The notes beneath the pieces were generated by a model that was not told where the DNA came from, made no database searches, and worked only from the letters and a program-made list of their open reading frames with translations. Of a DNA stretch of 64,000 nt, positions 1 to 7,814 are shown piece after piece; the first letter of the stretch is position 1, and every line of letters starts with the position of its first letter. The translations under genes were made by a program, and so were the position numbers. The stretch comes from Sva-07 sp963728195 (GTDB lineage: Bacteria > Actinomycetota > Acidimicrobiia > Acidimicrobiales > Ilumatobacteraceae), in the NCBI GenBank assembly GCA_963728195.1, contig CAVSIX010000012.1, forward strand, positions 23,879-87,878. The letters run 5' to 3'.

Positions 1-1
1 C

Positions 2-91
2 TATCTCATCGTCCTGCTGGTCGCCGTCGTGCTGCTCGCCCTCACGCTGATGCGGATCAAGAAGGCGACCCTCCACAAGGAACCGAAGTAA
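2..91 (+). CDS. C-terminal end of a membrane-anchored protein (partial)
   Basis: Only the last 29 codons lie in the window. They encode a hydrophobic stretch rich in Leu, Val and Ala followed by a basic tail (RIKKATLHKEPK), so the visible part is one transmembrane helix with a cytoplasmic positive end. The stop codon TAA contributes to the AAGGAG ribosome site of the next gene, so the two are probably co-transcribed. The family cannot be identified from this fragment. Confidence 0.5.
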   Translation, partial: YLIVLLVAVVLLALTLMRIKKATLHKEPK

Positions 92-103
92 GGAGCCTGC
101 GTC

Positions 104-331
104 ATGGCCAAGAAGATCCAGACCCAGTCGACCACCAAGATCACCCCGCAGGACATCGAGAACAAATTGCGAGCATTCCAAGGTGAGGTGCACGACCGCG
201 TCGACGACAGGAAGTCGTCGATCGTCACCGCTGCGGCGGCCGGCGGGTTCGTGGTGATGTTGATCGTGTTCCTCCTCGGGCGTCGCTCCGGCAAGCGCCG
301 CACGGCGGTCGTCGAGATCCGTCGCGTCTGA
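104..331 (+). CDS. Small single-pass membrane protein
   Basis: A 75-residue protein with a polar N-terminal half (Lys, Gln and Asp rich, possibly helical), a single hydrophobic segment at about residues 45-60 and a basic C-terminus (RRSGKRR). AAGGAG at 90-95 lies 8 bases before the ATG, which supports the start. It follows another short membrane protein and overlaps the next ATG by one base. The arrangement resembles the small YtxH or DUF3618-like proteins of actinobacteria, but no motif allows a firm family call. Confidence 0.6.
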   Translation: MAKKIQTQSTTKITPQDIENKLRAFQGEVHDRVDDRKSSIVTAAAAGGFVVMLIVFLLGRRSGKRRTAVVEIRRV

Positions 332-727
332 TGTCGCTGATCCCGTACGCCCTGCGCCCGCGCGGTGTTGCGCGCGTACGTCGTGCGCCGAGGCGTCGTC
401 GGAGGCAGTTCGTTCTGGCGGCCGATCGCGATGCTGATGGTCGGCCAGAGTGACTTCGTCCGAGCCCGTGCGCTGCGCCACGGCCTGTTCCTCGGGAGCT
501 GGTACTGGCGGGCGATCGGTAGCTTCATCCTTCTCCAGGAGGCTCGCAAGAAGCTGCTGGGCCGGGAGCCCGAGCCGATCGCCGTGGAGCGCCTGCGCTC
601 GGGGCACCGGGTCAAGATCACGGTCTCCGAGCCGAACCTGCAGCTCGGCCGACGCGAGCGACGCCGAACGCTCGCTCGCATGCGCGCCGAGGCGGAGGCC
701 GGCGCCGGCGTGAAGCCCACGTCGTGA
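331..727 (+). CDS. Basic hypothetical protein, apparently frameshifted near its start
   Basis: The long frame (from GTG 365) gives a basic protein with an aromatic, hydrophobic centre (FWRPIAMLMVGQ) and an Arg/Ala-rich C-terminal helix. The natural start appears to be ATG 331, which overlaps the previous stop, but that frame (MSLIPYALRPR) leaves the main frame after about 12 codons. Removing one G from the GG at 364-365 joins the two into a single protein with no other change. The last bases overlap the GTG of the sulfur-carrier gene. Function is unknown. The call of one gene rests on the overlap spacing and the clean frame repair. Confidence 0.5.
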
Positions 728-924
728 AGGTCCTGCTGCGCAACCCGCGGCGGGAGGTCGAGGTCGAGGGCGGTCGCAGCGTCGATCGCCTGCTCGACGA
801 ACTCGGCCTCGACCGCGAAGCCCATCTCGTGATCTGCAACGGCACGCTCGTCCCCGGCGACGCCCGTCTCGCCGACGGTGACACGATCGAGGTCCGACCG
901 GTGATCTCGGGTGGAGCATCGTGA
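724..924 (+). CDS. Ubiquitin-fold sulfur carrier (ThiS/MoaD/TtuB-like)
   Basis: A 66-residue beta-grasp protein with the ThiS/MoaD pattern: a hydrophobic first strand, a central helix (DRLLDELGL), and the late GDTIEV strand before a C-terminal Gly-Gly. In this family the diglycine is adenylated and thiocarboxylated, and here it would hand sulfur to the TtuA-type enzyme encoded 13 bases downstream. Unusually, two residues (Ala-Ser) follow the Gly-Gly, so the carrier would need trimming before activation, as with ubiquitin precursors. The GTG start overlaps the upstream stop. No E1-like activating enzyme is in the window. Confidence 0.75.
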   Translation: MKVLLRNPRREVEVEGGRSVDRLLDELGLDREAHLVICNGTLVPGDARLADGDTIEVRPVISGGAS

Positions 925-937
925 TCGAGGTCGGCGC

Positions 938-1912
938 ATGACCGCAGTGGGCAGCAAGTGCCGGGTGTGCAAGGCGCCGGCGGTCATCGACCTGCCGCGC
1001 CACAATGCGAAGTTCTGTGCCGAGCACCTCCAGCAGCTGTGCCGTCGGCAGATGGCCAAGGCGATCGACGACTTCGACATGCTGGCGCCTTCCGATCGGA
1101 TCCTCGTGGCGGTCAGTGGCGGCAAGGACTCGCTGGCGGTCTGGGACATGCTGATCGAGGCTGGTTACCAGGCCGATGGGCTGTACATCGGGCTCGGGAT
1201 CGGCGAGTACTCGACCGACAGTGGCGGATACGTCCGCCGCTTCGCCGACGAACGGGGCCTGCAGCTGCGCACGATCGATCTGCGCGACGACTACGGCTAC
1301 GACATCCCGACGGCGTCGCGGGCGACCGGCCGGGTGCCGTGCTCGGCGTGTGGATTGTCGAAGCGCCGGTTGTTCGACCAGGCTGCGCTCGACGGTGGCT
1401 ACGACGTCGTCGTCACCGGCCACAATCTCGACGACGAGGCGGCCGTGCTGTTCGGCAACACGTTGCGCTGGGATCTCGACTATCTCGCACGCCAGATGCC
1501 GGTCCTGCCCGCAGCGAACGGATTCCCCAAGAAGGTCAAGCCGCTCGTGCGCCTGACCGAGCGTGAGATGGCCGCCTGGTGCCTGGTGCGCGGCATCGAC
1601 TACGTGGTCGAGGAGTGCCCGATCGCCGCCGGCAACCGTCACCTGTCGTACAAGGAGTCGTTGAATGCGATCGAGGCGAGGTCGCCGGGCTCGAAGGCGT
1701 CGTTCTACCTGGGCTTCCTCGAGCGGATGGCACCGTTGCTCGCCGGGCAGTCGGCGGCGGCGGCCGGCGAACTGAACGAATGCGGACGCTGCGGATCGCC
1801 GACGACCGGCGAGATCTGTGCGTTCTGCCGGCTGGTGGAGACGTCGAGCGTGCACGAACCCGTGCCGGTCGAACTGGTGTTGGCGCGTGGCGGCCGAGGG
1901 AGGCGACGATGA
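938..1912 (+). CDS. ttuA: tRNA 2-thiolation enzyme, TtuA family
   Basis: A PP-loop ATPase expected to adenylate tRNA uridine 54 and replace the 2-oxygen with sulfur from a TtuB-type carrier. The features seen match Thermus/Thermotoga TtuA in order: N-terminal zinc knuckle (C8, C11, later C27/H30), PP-loop SGGKDS at 60-65, the CSACG motif with C135 and C138, C227 in EECP (the three cysteines that hold the [4Fe-4S] cluster in TtuA) and a C-terminal CGRCG...CAFC zinc finger. The start at ATG 938 is chosen because GAGG lies 8 bases before it and the zinc knuckle follows directly. It sits after the carrier gene and overlaps trmI by 4 bases. Confidence 0.88.
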   Translation: MTAVGSKCRVCKAPAVIDLPRHNAKFCAEHLQQLCRRQMAKAIDDFDMLAPSDRILVAVSGGKDSLAVWDMLIEAGYQADGLYIGLGIGEYSTDSGGYVRRFADERGLQLRTIDLRDDYGYDIPTASRATGRVPCSACGLSKRRLFDQAALDGGYDVVVTGHNLDDEAAVLFGNTLRWDLDYLARQMPVLPAANGFPKKVKPLVRLTEREMAAWCLVRGIDYVVEECPIAAGNRHLSYKESLNAIEARSPGSKASFYLGFLERMAPLLAGQSAAAAGELNECGRCGSPTTGEICAFCRLVETSSVHEPVPVELVLARGGRGRRR

Positions 1913-2712
1913 CGGGGACGTTCACGGCGGGGGAGAAGGCGCTGCTGCTCGACTCCAAGAAGCGCCGGTACATGATCGACCTCGTCGATGGCGGGGAATT
2001 CCACAGCCACAACGGCTTCGTCACCCACGCCGAGGTGATCGGCCGACGTGAGGGAGTCGTGGTCCGATCGACGAAGGGGTCGGAGTACACCGTGCTGCGC
2101 CCGACGTTGGAGGACTTCGTCGTCGAGATGCCACGTGGTGCGCAGGTGATCTATCCGAAGGATCTCGCACCGATCTGCATGCTCGCCGACATCGGTCCTG
2201 GTGTCCGCGTGTTCGAGACGGGGATCGGGTCGGGGGCGTTGTCGATGACGATGCTGCGCTACGGCGCCGAGATCGTCGGCTACGAGATCCGCGAGGACTT
2301 CGCCAACCGTGCGAAGAAGAACGTCGAGAGCTTCCTGGGCGCCACGGCGCTCGACCGCTACGACGTCCACATCGCGGACAGCTACGACGGCATCGACGCC
2401 GAGCTGGGCATGTTCGACCGTGTCGTGCTCGACCTCCCCGAACCGTGGAACGTGGTTCCGAACGCCGAGGCGGTGCTGCAGCCCGGCGGGCTGCTCGTCG
2501 CCTACACGCCCTCGATCACGCAAGCGGTGCAGGTCCGCGAGGCCCTCAAGGGCAAGTGGATCGATGCCCGGACGATCGAGGTGCTGCACCGTGGCTGGTA
2601 CATCGAGGGCCAGGCCGTGCGGCCGGACCACCGGATGGTGGCCCACACCGCCTTCTTGAGCGTCGCCAGATTCCTCGGGCGCAACCCGGAATCAGGTCAC
2701 GGCTCGATGTAG
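1909..2712 (+). CDS. trmI: tRNA (adenine-58-N1)-methyltransferase TrmI
   Basis: A 267-residue SAM-dependent methyltransferase that makes m1A58 in the T-loop of tRNA. It has the N-terminal beta domain of the family (about residues 1-80), motif I FETGIGSGAL, an acidic residue after strand 2 (YEIRE) and the catalytic-site motif DLPEPW. The length is close to the mycobacterial enzyme. The ATG overlaps the ttuA stop (ATGA), so two T-loop modification enzymes (s2U54 and m1A58) are translationally coupled. Its 3' end overlaps the ferredoxin gene on the other strand by 16 bases. In mycobacteria trmI also lies close to mpa, supporting conserved synteny. Confidence 0.93.
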   Translation: MTGTFTAGEKALLLDSKKRRYMIDLVDGGEFHSHNGFVTHAEVIGRREGVVVRSTKGSEYTVLRPTLEDFVVEMPRGAQVIYPKDLAPICMLADIGPGVRVFETGIGSGALSMTMLRYGAEIVGYEIREDFANRAKKNVESFLGATALDRYDVHIADSYDGIDAELGMFDRVVLDLPEPWNVVPNAEAVLQPGGLLVAYTPSITQAVQVREALKGKWIDARTIEVLHRGWYIEGQAVRPDHRMVAHTAFLSVARFLGRNPESGHGSM

Positions 2713-2942
2713 ATGCATTCGCCGGGGCACTCCTCGGCGGACTCGATCACGGCTTCGAGCTGGCCGTCGGGAATCTCGGCGAGGCCCTCGGCACCCTGGG
2801 GATTTCCCTTTGCCGCCGCGAAGATCTTGCCACCTTCCACGACATAGGCCAGGCCGTCGTCGAGCAGGGTGAAGACGTCGGGGGCGATCTCCTCGCACAG
2901 GCCGTCGCCGGTGCACAGATCCTGGTCGATCCAGACCTTCAT
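2697..2942 (-). CDS. Single-cluster ferredoxin
   Basis: An 81-residue electron-transfer protein. The cluster ligands visible are C10 and C16 in CTGDGLC, with Asp13 at the place of the second cysteine, and C72 and C76 near the C-terminus. This is the pattern of actinobacterial 3Fe-4S or Asp-ligated 4Fe-4S ferredoxins that serve cytochrome P450s and related oxygenases. No partner enzyme is adjacent. A TGAGGAG ribosome site (complement of 2953-2959) lies 10 bases before the ATG. The leader contains three copies of a 10-mer (separate entry). The gene converges on trmI and diverges from mpa. Confidence 0.85.
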   Translation of the reverse strand: MKVWIDQDLCTGDGLCEEIAPDVFTLLDDGLAYVVEGGKIFAAAKGNPQGAEGLAEIPDGQLEAVIESAEECPGECIYIEP

Positions 2943-2960
2943 GTCAGTGGTGCTCCTCAA

Positions 2961-2997
2961 TGAGTGGGGGTTGATGAGTGGGGGTGGTGAGTGGGGG
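2961..2997. repeat. Three direct copies of TGAGTGGGGG
   Basis: The decamer TGAGTGGGGG occurs at 2961-2970, 2975-2984 and 2988-2997, with start-to-start spacing of 14 and 13 bases. On the transcript of the ferredoxin gene these read as CCCCCACTCA, placed just upstream of its ribosome site. The intergenic position and regular spacing suggest an operator or RNA-level control element, though replication slippage is an alternative. Confidence 0.6.
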
Positions 2998-3063
2998 TGG
3001 GTGTTCCTTCCGTCGAAGTTTACACGGCCAAGTACGTGCAAAGACGATTCCCGTACCGGCGTG

Positions 3064-3069
3064 TACATT
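3064..3069 (+). promoter_or_regulatory. -10 box of mpa, leaderless
   Basis: TACATT lies exactly 6 bases before the mpa ATG and no ribosome site is visible, so transcription should begin at or next to the start codon. The same geometry recurs at many genes in this window. Confidence 0.6.
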
Positions 3070-3075
3070 CGGCCC

Positions 3076-4806
3076 ATGGCAACCTCTGCGGACGATCCAC
3101 GGTCGACCAACGACGACGGGGCCGACGAGGCCGGAGAACTCGCCGCCCTCAGCGAGGAGATCGCACACCTCCGAGCACGGCTCGCCGACGCCCCCAAACG
3201 CGTCCACTCGCTCGAGGAGCGTCTCCTCGAGACCAAGGGGCAGCTCGCCGCTGCGGTCGGACAGAACGAGAAGCTGTCCTACACCCTGCGCGAAGCCCGT
3301 GAACACATCGCGACGTTGCGCGACGAGGTCGACAAGCTGTCGCAGCCGCCGTCGGCGTACGGCGTGGTCGTCGGCAAGAACGACGACGACACCGTCGACA
3401 TCCTCACCAGCGGGCGCAAGATGCGCGTCGCCCTGCATCCCGACATCGACCACGAACTGCTCGACCGCGGCGCCGAGGTCGTGCTGAACGAGAGCTACAA
3501 CGTGGTGATGGCGCGAGCACCGGAGATCACCGGTGAGGTCGTGACGGTCAAAGAGGTGATGGAGGACGGCGTGCGCATCGTCGTGGTCGGGCGAGCCGAC
3601 GAGGAGCGCGTGTGCGAGCTCGCCGACTCGATCCGGGGCACGCACATCCGCACCGGCGACCACCTGCGCCTCGACACCCGGTCGAACCTGCTGCTCGAGA
3701 AGCTTCCCCGTCCCGAGGTCGAGCACCTGCTGCTCGAGGAGGTGCCGGACATCTCCTACACCGACATCGGCGGCCTCGACGACCAGATCGAACAGATCGC
3801 CGACGCCGTCGAGCTGCCGTTCCTGCACCAGGACCTGTTCGCCGAACACCAGCTGCCCGCACCGAAGGGCATCCTGCTGTACGGACCCCCCGGTTGCGGC
3901 AAGACCTTGATCGCGAAGGCGGTCGCGAACAGCCTCGCCAAGAAGGTCGCCGACACGATCGGCGAGGGCAAGGGACGCAGCTACTTCATCAACATCAAGG
4001 GCCCCGAGTTGTTGAACAAGTACGTCGGCGAGACCGAGCGCCAGATCCGCCTCGTGTTCCAACGGGCGCGCGAGAAGAGCGACGAGGGCTGGCCGGTCAT
4101 CGTGTTCTTCGACGAGATGGACTCGATGTTCCGCACCAGAGGATCCGGGATCAGCTCCGACATGGAATCGACGATCGTGCCGCAGCTGCTGTCGGAGATC
4201 GACGGCGTCGAAGGGTTGAAGAACGTGATCGTGATCGGCGCCACGAACCGTGAGGACCTGATCGATCCCGCGATTCTGCGGCCCGGACGTCTCGACGTGA
4301 AGATCAAGATCGAACGACCGAATGCCGCAGCTGCGAAGGCGATCTTCGCCCGCTACCTGACCGACGAGATCCCGATCATGGACGGCGAGTCGATCCCCGA
4401 CATGATCGAGGCGACGGTCACCGAGATGTATCGCGACGACGAGGCCAACCGGTTCCTCGAGGTCACGTACCAGAACGGCGACAAGGAGATCCTCTACTAC
4501 AAGGATTTCTCGTCGGGGGCGATGATCGAGAACGTCGTGCGGCGCGCCAAGAAGTTGGCGATCAAGCGGGTGATCGGCGGCGGCGCGAAGGGCGTCTGCA
4601 CGCAGGACCTGCTCGACTCGATCAAGCAGGAGTACAAGGAGCACGAGGACCTGCCGAACACCACCAACCCCGACGACTGGGCCAAGATCTCCGGCAAGAA
4701 GGGCGAGCGGATCATCTTCATCCGCACGCTCGTGTCCGAGACCGCCGAGACCGACGTGGCGGGCGGACGCGCCATCGAACGGGTCGCCACCGGGCAGTAC
4801 CTGTGA
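3076..4806 (+). CDS. mpa: Proteasome-associated AAA ATPase Mpa/ARC
   Basis: The 576-residue ring ATPase unfolds pupylated proteins and threads them into the 20S proteasome. Visible in order: an N-terminal coiled coil (about 19-95) that binds Pup, the tandem OB region (about 95-240), Walker A GPPGCGKT at 270-277, Walker B ending in D346-E347 and a C-terminus ...GQYL. The penultimate Tyr tail is what opens the proteasome gate in this family. It is slightly shorter than mycobacterial Mpa (609). Its stop overlaps the GTG of the next gene. ATG 3076 is the natural start because the coiled coil follows at once and a -10 box lies 6 bases upstream. Confidence 0.95.
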   Translation: MATSADDPRSTNDDGADEAGELAALSEEIAHLRARLADAPKRVHSLEERLLETKGQLAAAVGQNEKLSYTLREAREHIATLRDEVDKLSQPPSAYGVVVGKNDDDTVDILTSGRKMRVALHPDIDHELLDRGAEVVLNESYNVVMARAPEITGEVVTVKEVMEDGVRIVVVGRADEERVCELADSIRGTHIRTGDHLRLDTRSNLLLEKLPRPEVEHLLLEEVPDISYTDIGGLDDQIEQIADAVELPFLHQDLFAEHQLPAPKGILLYGPPGCGKTLIAKAVANSLAKKVADTIGEGKGRSYFINIKGPELLNKYVGETERQIRLVFQRAREKSDEGWPVIVFFDEMDSMFRTRGSGISSDMESTIVPQLLSEIDGVEGLKNVIVIGATNREDLIDPAILRPGRLDVKIKIERPNAAAAKAIFARYLTDEIPIMDGESIPDMIEATVTEMYRDDEANRFLEVTYQNGDKEILYYKDFSSGAMIENVVRRAKKLAIKRVIGGGAKGVCTQDLLDSIKQEYKEHEDLPNTTNPDDWAKISGKKGERIIFIRTLVSETAETDVAGGRAIERVATGQYL

Positions 4807-6020
4807 ACGCCGGGCGCGACCACGATCTCGTCGTCTACGGGGCGACGAGTTTCGTCGGACAGATCCTGTGTCGGTACCTCGTGCGACGCCACGGCATCGA
4901 CGGTGACCTTCGCTGGGCGATCGCCGGCCGCAGCCGGTCCAAGCTCGACGAGGTCGCCCGATCGACGGGGGCCGACGTGGCGAGGATCGTCGCGGACGCC
5001 TCGGACCGCGCTGCGCTCGACGACCTGGCGGTATCCACCCGGGTCGTCGCATCGACCGTGGGACCCTATGCGCTCTACGGCTCGGAGCTCGTCGGCGCCG
5101 TCGTCGAGACCGGTGGCGACTACTGCGACCTGACCGGCGAGGTGCCGTGGATGCGGCGGATGATCGACGCTCATCAGTCACGGGCGGCGGCGACCGGCGC
5201 ACGCATCGTGCATGCGTGCGGGTTCGACTCGATCCCCTCCGATCTCGGCACCTGGTTCACGCAGCAGCGCGCGATCGAGCAGTTCGGCCGGCCGTGCATC
5301 GAGGTGCGGATGTCGGTGAAGGGCGCCAGGGGCGGTGTCAGCGGCGGCACGGCGGCCAGCGGCATGCAGATGTTCGAGGAGATGGCCGACGATCCCGATC
5401 TGCGCAAGATGGTCGCCGATCCCTACGTGTTGGCGCCGGTCGATCTCCGTCAGGGCCCGAAGCAGCCGGGCATGGGTCGTCCCACCCGCGATGACCGCTT
5501 CGAGAGCTGGGTGGCGCCGTTCGTCATGGCGCCGACCAATTCCGCTGTCGTGTTGCGCAGCCATGCCGTGCTCGGCCAGCCATGGGGCCGCGAGTTCACC
5601 TACGGCGAGACGATGATGACCGGCGACGGCCTGGCCGGGGGAGTGGCGGCCTGGGCGATGACCGCCGGCCTGGCGTCCTTCGCCGGTGCGGCCAGTTTCG
5701 GCCCGACCCGCAAGGTGCTCGGAAGGATCATCCCGAAGCCGGGAAACGGGCCGAGCGAGGCGAAACAGCAGGCGGGCTTCTTCGACCTGCGCTTCGTCGG
5801 GAGGACGGCGACGGGTGACGAGATCCGCACCAAGGTCACCGGTGACGCCGACCCCGGGTACGGCTCGACAGCCAAGATGCTCGGCGAGTCCGCCGTCGCG
5901 TTCCTCGATCTCGATCCCGCCCGTGTCGGCGGCGGCTTCTGGACGCCCGCCAGTGCGTTCGGCGACGCTCTGATCGAGCGTCTCGAGGCCCACGCCGGGG
6001 TCCGTTTCGACGTGATCTGA
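4803..6020 (+). CDS. Saccharopine dehydrogenase-like NAD(P)-binding reductase
   Basis: A 405-residue protein with an N-terminal Rossmann motif (VVYGATSFVGQ), the family's GRS...KL segment and the GGDYCDLTGE motif near residue 100. Relatives include mycobacterial trans-acting enoyl reductases and proteins labelled saccharopine dehydrogenase, whose true substrates are mostly unknown. A hydrophobic stretch at about 280-300 may contact membranes or lipids. The GTG start overlaps the mpa stop by 4 bases, so it is translated from the mpa transcript and lies inside the Pup-proteasome block. Whether it has a role in that pathway is not known. Confidence 0.8.
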   Translation: MNAGRDHDLVVYGATSFVGQILCRYLVRRHGIDGDLRWAIAGRSRSKLDEVARSTGADVARIVADASDRAALDDLAVSTRVVASTVGPYALYGSELVGAVVETGGDYCDLTGEVPWMRRMIDAHQSRAAATGARIVHACGFDSIPSDLGTWFTQQRAIEQFGRPCIEVRMSVKGARGGVSGGTAASGMQMFEEMADDPDLRKMVADPYVLAPVDLRQGPKQPGMGRPTRDDRFESWVAPFVMAPTNSAVVLRSHAVLGQPWGREFTYGETMMTGDGLAGGVAAWAMTAGLASFAGAASFGPTRKVLGRIIPKPGNGPSEAKQQAGFFDLRFVGRTATGDEIRTKVTGDADPGYGSTAKMLGESAVAFLDLDPARVGGGFWTPASAFGDALIERLEAHAGVRFDVI

Positions 6021-6035
6021 CGCGATCTGAGAGAG

Positions 6036-6070
6036 CTGAACCTCGCCGGACCGTTCGGCTCCGATAGGTT
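6036..6070 (+). promoter_or_regulatory. dop promoter sharing an 8-mer with pafA
   Basis: The -10 box TAGGTT (6065-6070) is 6 bases before the dop ATG. CTGAACCT at 6036-6043 starts 29 bases upstream of the -10 box, and the same 8-mer occurs at exactly the same distance from the same TAGGTT box in front of pafA. Confidence 0.55.
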
Positions 6071-6076
6071 CCTGTC

Positions 6077-7570
6077 ATGGCGCTGCCGAAGGTCTGCGGG
6101 ATCGAGACCGAGTACGGCATCGTCGTGCGCGGAGGCGACAACAACCCGGTGTCCGCGTCGTCGATGCTGATCAACGCCTACGTCGGCGCAACCGCACGCG
6201 AACGGGGTCGCATCGGGTGGGACTTCGAGGACGAGCGGCCCGCCAACGACGCCCGCGGCTTCGAGCTCGACGCCTCGCTCGCGCCCGAGGTCGAGACGAT
6301 GCTCGTCAATGCGGTGCTCACCAACGGTGCGCGCTACTACGTCGATCACGCCCATCCGGAGATCTCGACGCCCGAGGTCACGACGGCGCGCGAGGCGCTC
6401 GTGTGGGACCGTGCAGCCGAGGAGATCGTTCGGGCGTCGATGGAACACGTCCGATCGCTGTTGCCCGACGGCGGCGAGATCATCGTGCACAAGAACAACT
6501 CCGACGGCAAGGGCAACAGCTACGGCTGCCACGAGAACTACCTGCTCGCCCGCGAGACGCCGTTCGGTCGGATGGCCGCCCAGATCACGCCGCACTTCGT
6601 GACGCGCCAGGTGTTCTGCGGCGCCGGCAAGGTCGGCTGCGAGCTGTCGGGCCGCCCGGCCGATCACGTCGCGTACCAGCTGAGCCAGCGAGCGGACTTC
6701 TTCGAGGAGGAGATCGGACTCGAGACCACGCTGAAGCGGCCGATCGTCAACACGCGCGACGAGCCGCACGCGGACGCCCAGAAGTACCGGCGGCTGCACG
6801 TGATCGTCGGCGATGCCAACATGAGCGAAGTGGCCACCTACCTCAAGGTCGGCACCACGGCGATCGTGCTCGCGATGATCGAGGACGACGAACTCGGTGA
6901 CGACTGGTTGCTCGGCAATCCGGTGGCCGCAATCCGGCAAGTGAGCCACGACCCGACGCTGCGCCAGACGGTCATGCTGCGCGACGGGAGCCGGGCCACG
7001 GCGCTCGAGATCCAGTGGGGCCTGCTCGAACGGGCGCGCAAGTACGAACAGTCGCACGGGCTCGACTGCGTCGGCGAGGGGATCGGCGCCGATGTGCTCG
7101 CCAAGTGGGAAACGGTGCTGAGCGGCCTCGAGTCCGAACCGGCGTCCGTCGCCAACTGGGTCGACTGGGTCGCCAAGCAACGCCTCGTCGACGGTTACGC
7201 GTCGCGCCACGGCATCGAGCCCGGTTCCTCCAAGCTGAAGGCGATCGACCTGCAGTACCACGATCTGCGCGCCGAGCGCTGCCTTGCGCTGCGCGCCGGG
7301 CTCGACACGATGGTCACCCCGGCAGAGGTCGCCGACGCGATGACCGAGCCGCCGAACACGACCCGCGCGTACTTCCGTGGTCGCTGCCTGCAGAAGTACC
7401 CCGCCGACGTGGTCGCCGCGAACTGGGATTCGCTCGTGTTCGACATCGGCCGTGACCCGTTGCGCCGGGTGCCGATGATGGAACCGCTACGCGGGACCGC
7501 CGAACACGTTGGTACCTTGATCGACGAGAGCGAGACGGCTCGAGAACTGCTCGACCGTCTCGGCCAGTGA
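6077..7570 (+). CDS. dop: Pup deamidase/depupylase Dop
   Basis: A 497-residue glutamine-synthetase-fold enzyme that converts the C-terminal Gln of Pup to Glu and also removes Pup from substrates. Metal-binding E10 and E12 lie in GIETEYG, and D90 (YVDHAHPE) matches the catalytic aspartate of Dop. The stretch at about 24-62 between these is the Dop-specific loop missing from PafA, which separates the two paralogues. The order dop-pup-prcB-prcA is the classic actinobacterial arrangement. The gene has its own leaderless promoter. The gap to pup is 43 bases. Confidence 0.95.
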   Translation: MALPKVCGIETEYGIVVRGGDNNPVSASSMLINAYVGATARERGRIGWDFEDERPANDARGFELDASLAPEVETMLVNAVLTNGARYYVDHAHPEISTPEVTTAREALVWDRAAEEIVRASMEHVRSLLPDGGEIIVHKNNSDGKGNSYGCHENYLLARETPFGRMAAQITPHFVTRQVFCGAGKVGCELSGRPADHVAYQLSQRADFFEEEIGLETTLKRPIVNTRDEPHADAQKYRRLHVIVGDANMSEVATYLKVGTTAIVLAMIEDDELGDDWLLGNPVAAIRQVSHDPTLRQTVMLRDGSRATALEIQWGLLERARKYEQSHGLDCVGEGIGADVLAKWETVLSGLESEPASVANWVDWVAKQRLVDGYASRHGIEPGSSKLKAIDLQYHDLRAERCLALRAGLDTMVTPAEVADAMTEPPNTTRAYFRGRCLQKYPADVVAANWDSLVFDIGRDPLRRVPMMEPLRGTAEHVGTLIDESETARELLDRLGQ

Positions 7571-7613
7571 ACGAACACGATTCATCCGACTCACCGAAGG
7601 GAAGCACCCGCTG

Positions 7614-7811
7614 ATGGCAGAACGCACCCAGAAGTCGAAGGCTACGACGAGCCGCGAGACCGAGACCTCCGAGGAGGCCGCACCGGCGGTGACCGAGACC
7701 GGCGAGAAGCTCAAAGCTGAACTCGACGATCTCCTCGACGAGATCGACGAGGTGCTCGAGACCAACGCCGAGGACTTCGTCAAGTCGTACGTTCAGAAGG
7801 GCGGTCAGTAG
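7614..7811 (+). CDS. pup: Prokaryotic ubiquitin-like protein Pup
   Basis: A 65-residue, acidic, largely disordered protein with the diagnostic ending YVQKGGQ. The terminal Gln means Dop must deamidate it before PafA can ligate it to lysines. The central acidic helix (DDLLDEIDEVLETN) is the part that Mpa's coiled coil captures. A GAAGGGA ribosome site lies 11 bases before the ATG. PrcB starts 3 bases after the stop. Confidence 0.96.
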   Translation: MAERTQKSKATTSRETETSEEAAPAVTETGEKLKAELDDLLDEIDEVLETNAEDFVKSYVQKGGQ

Positions 7812-7814
7812 ACC

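Noticed and set aside
2944..5202. Long open reading frame on the minus strand opposite mpa
   Set aside because: It is the mirror of a well-supported plus-strand gene with strong GC3 bias. Its sequence is Arg/His/Asp-rich without domains.
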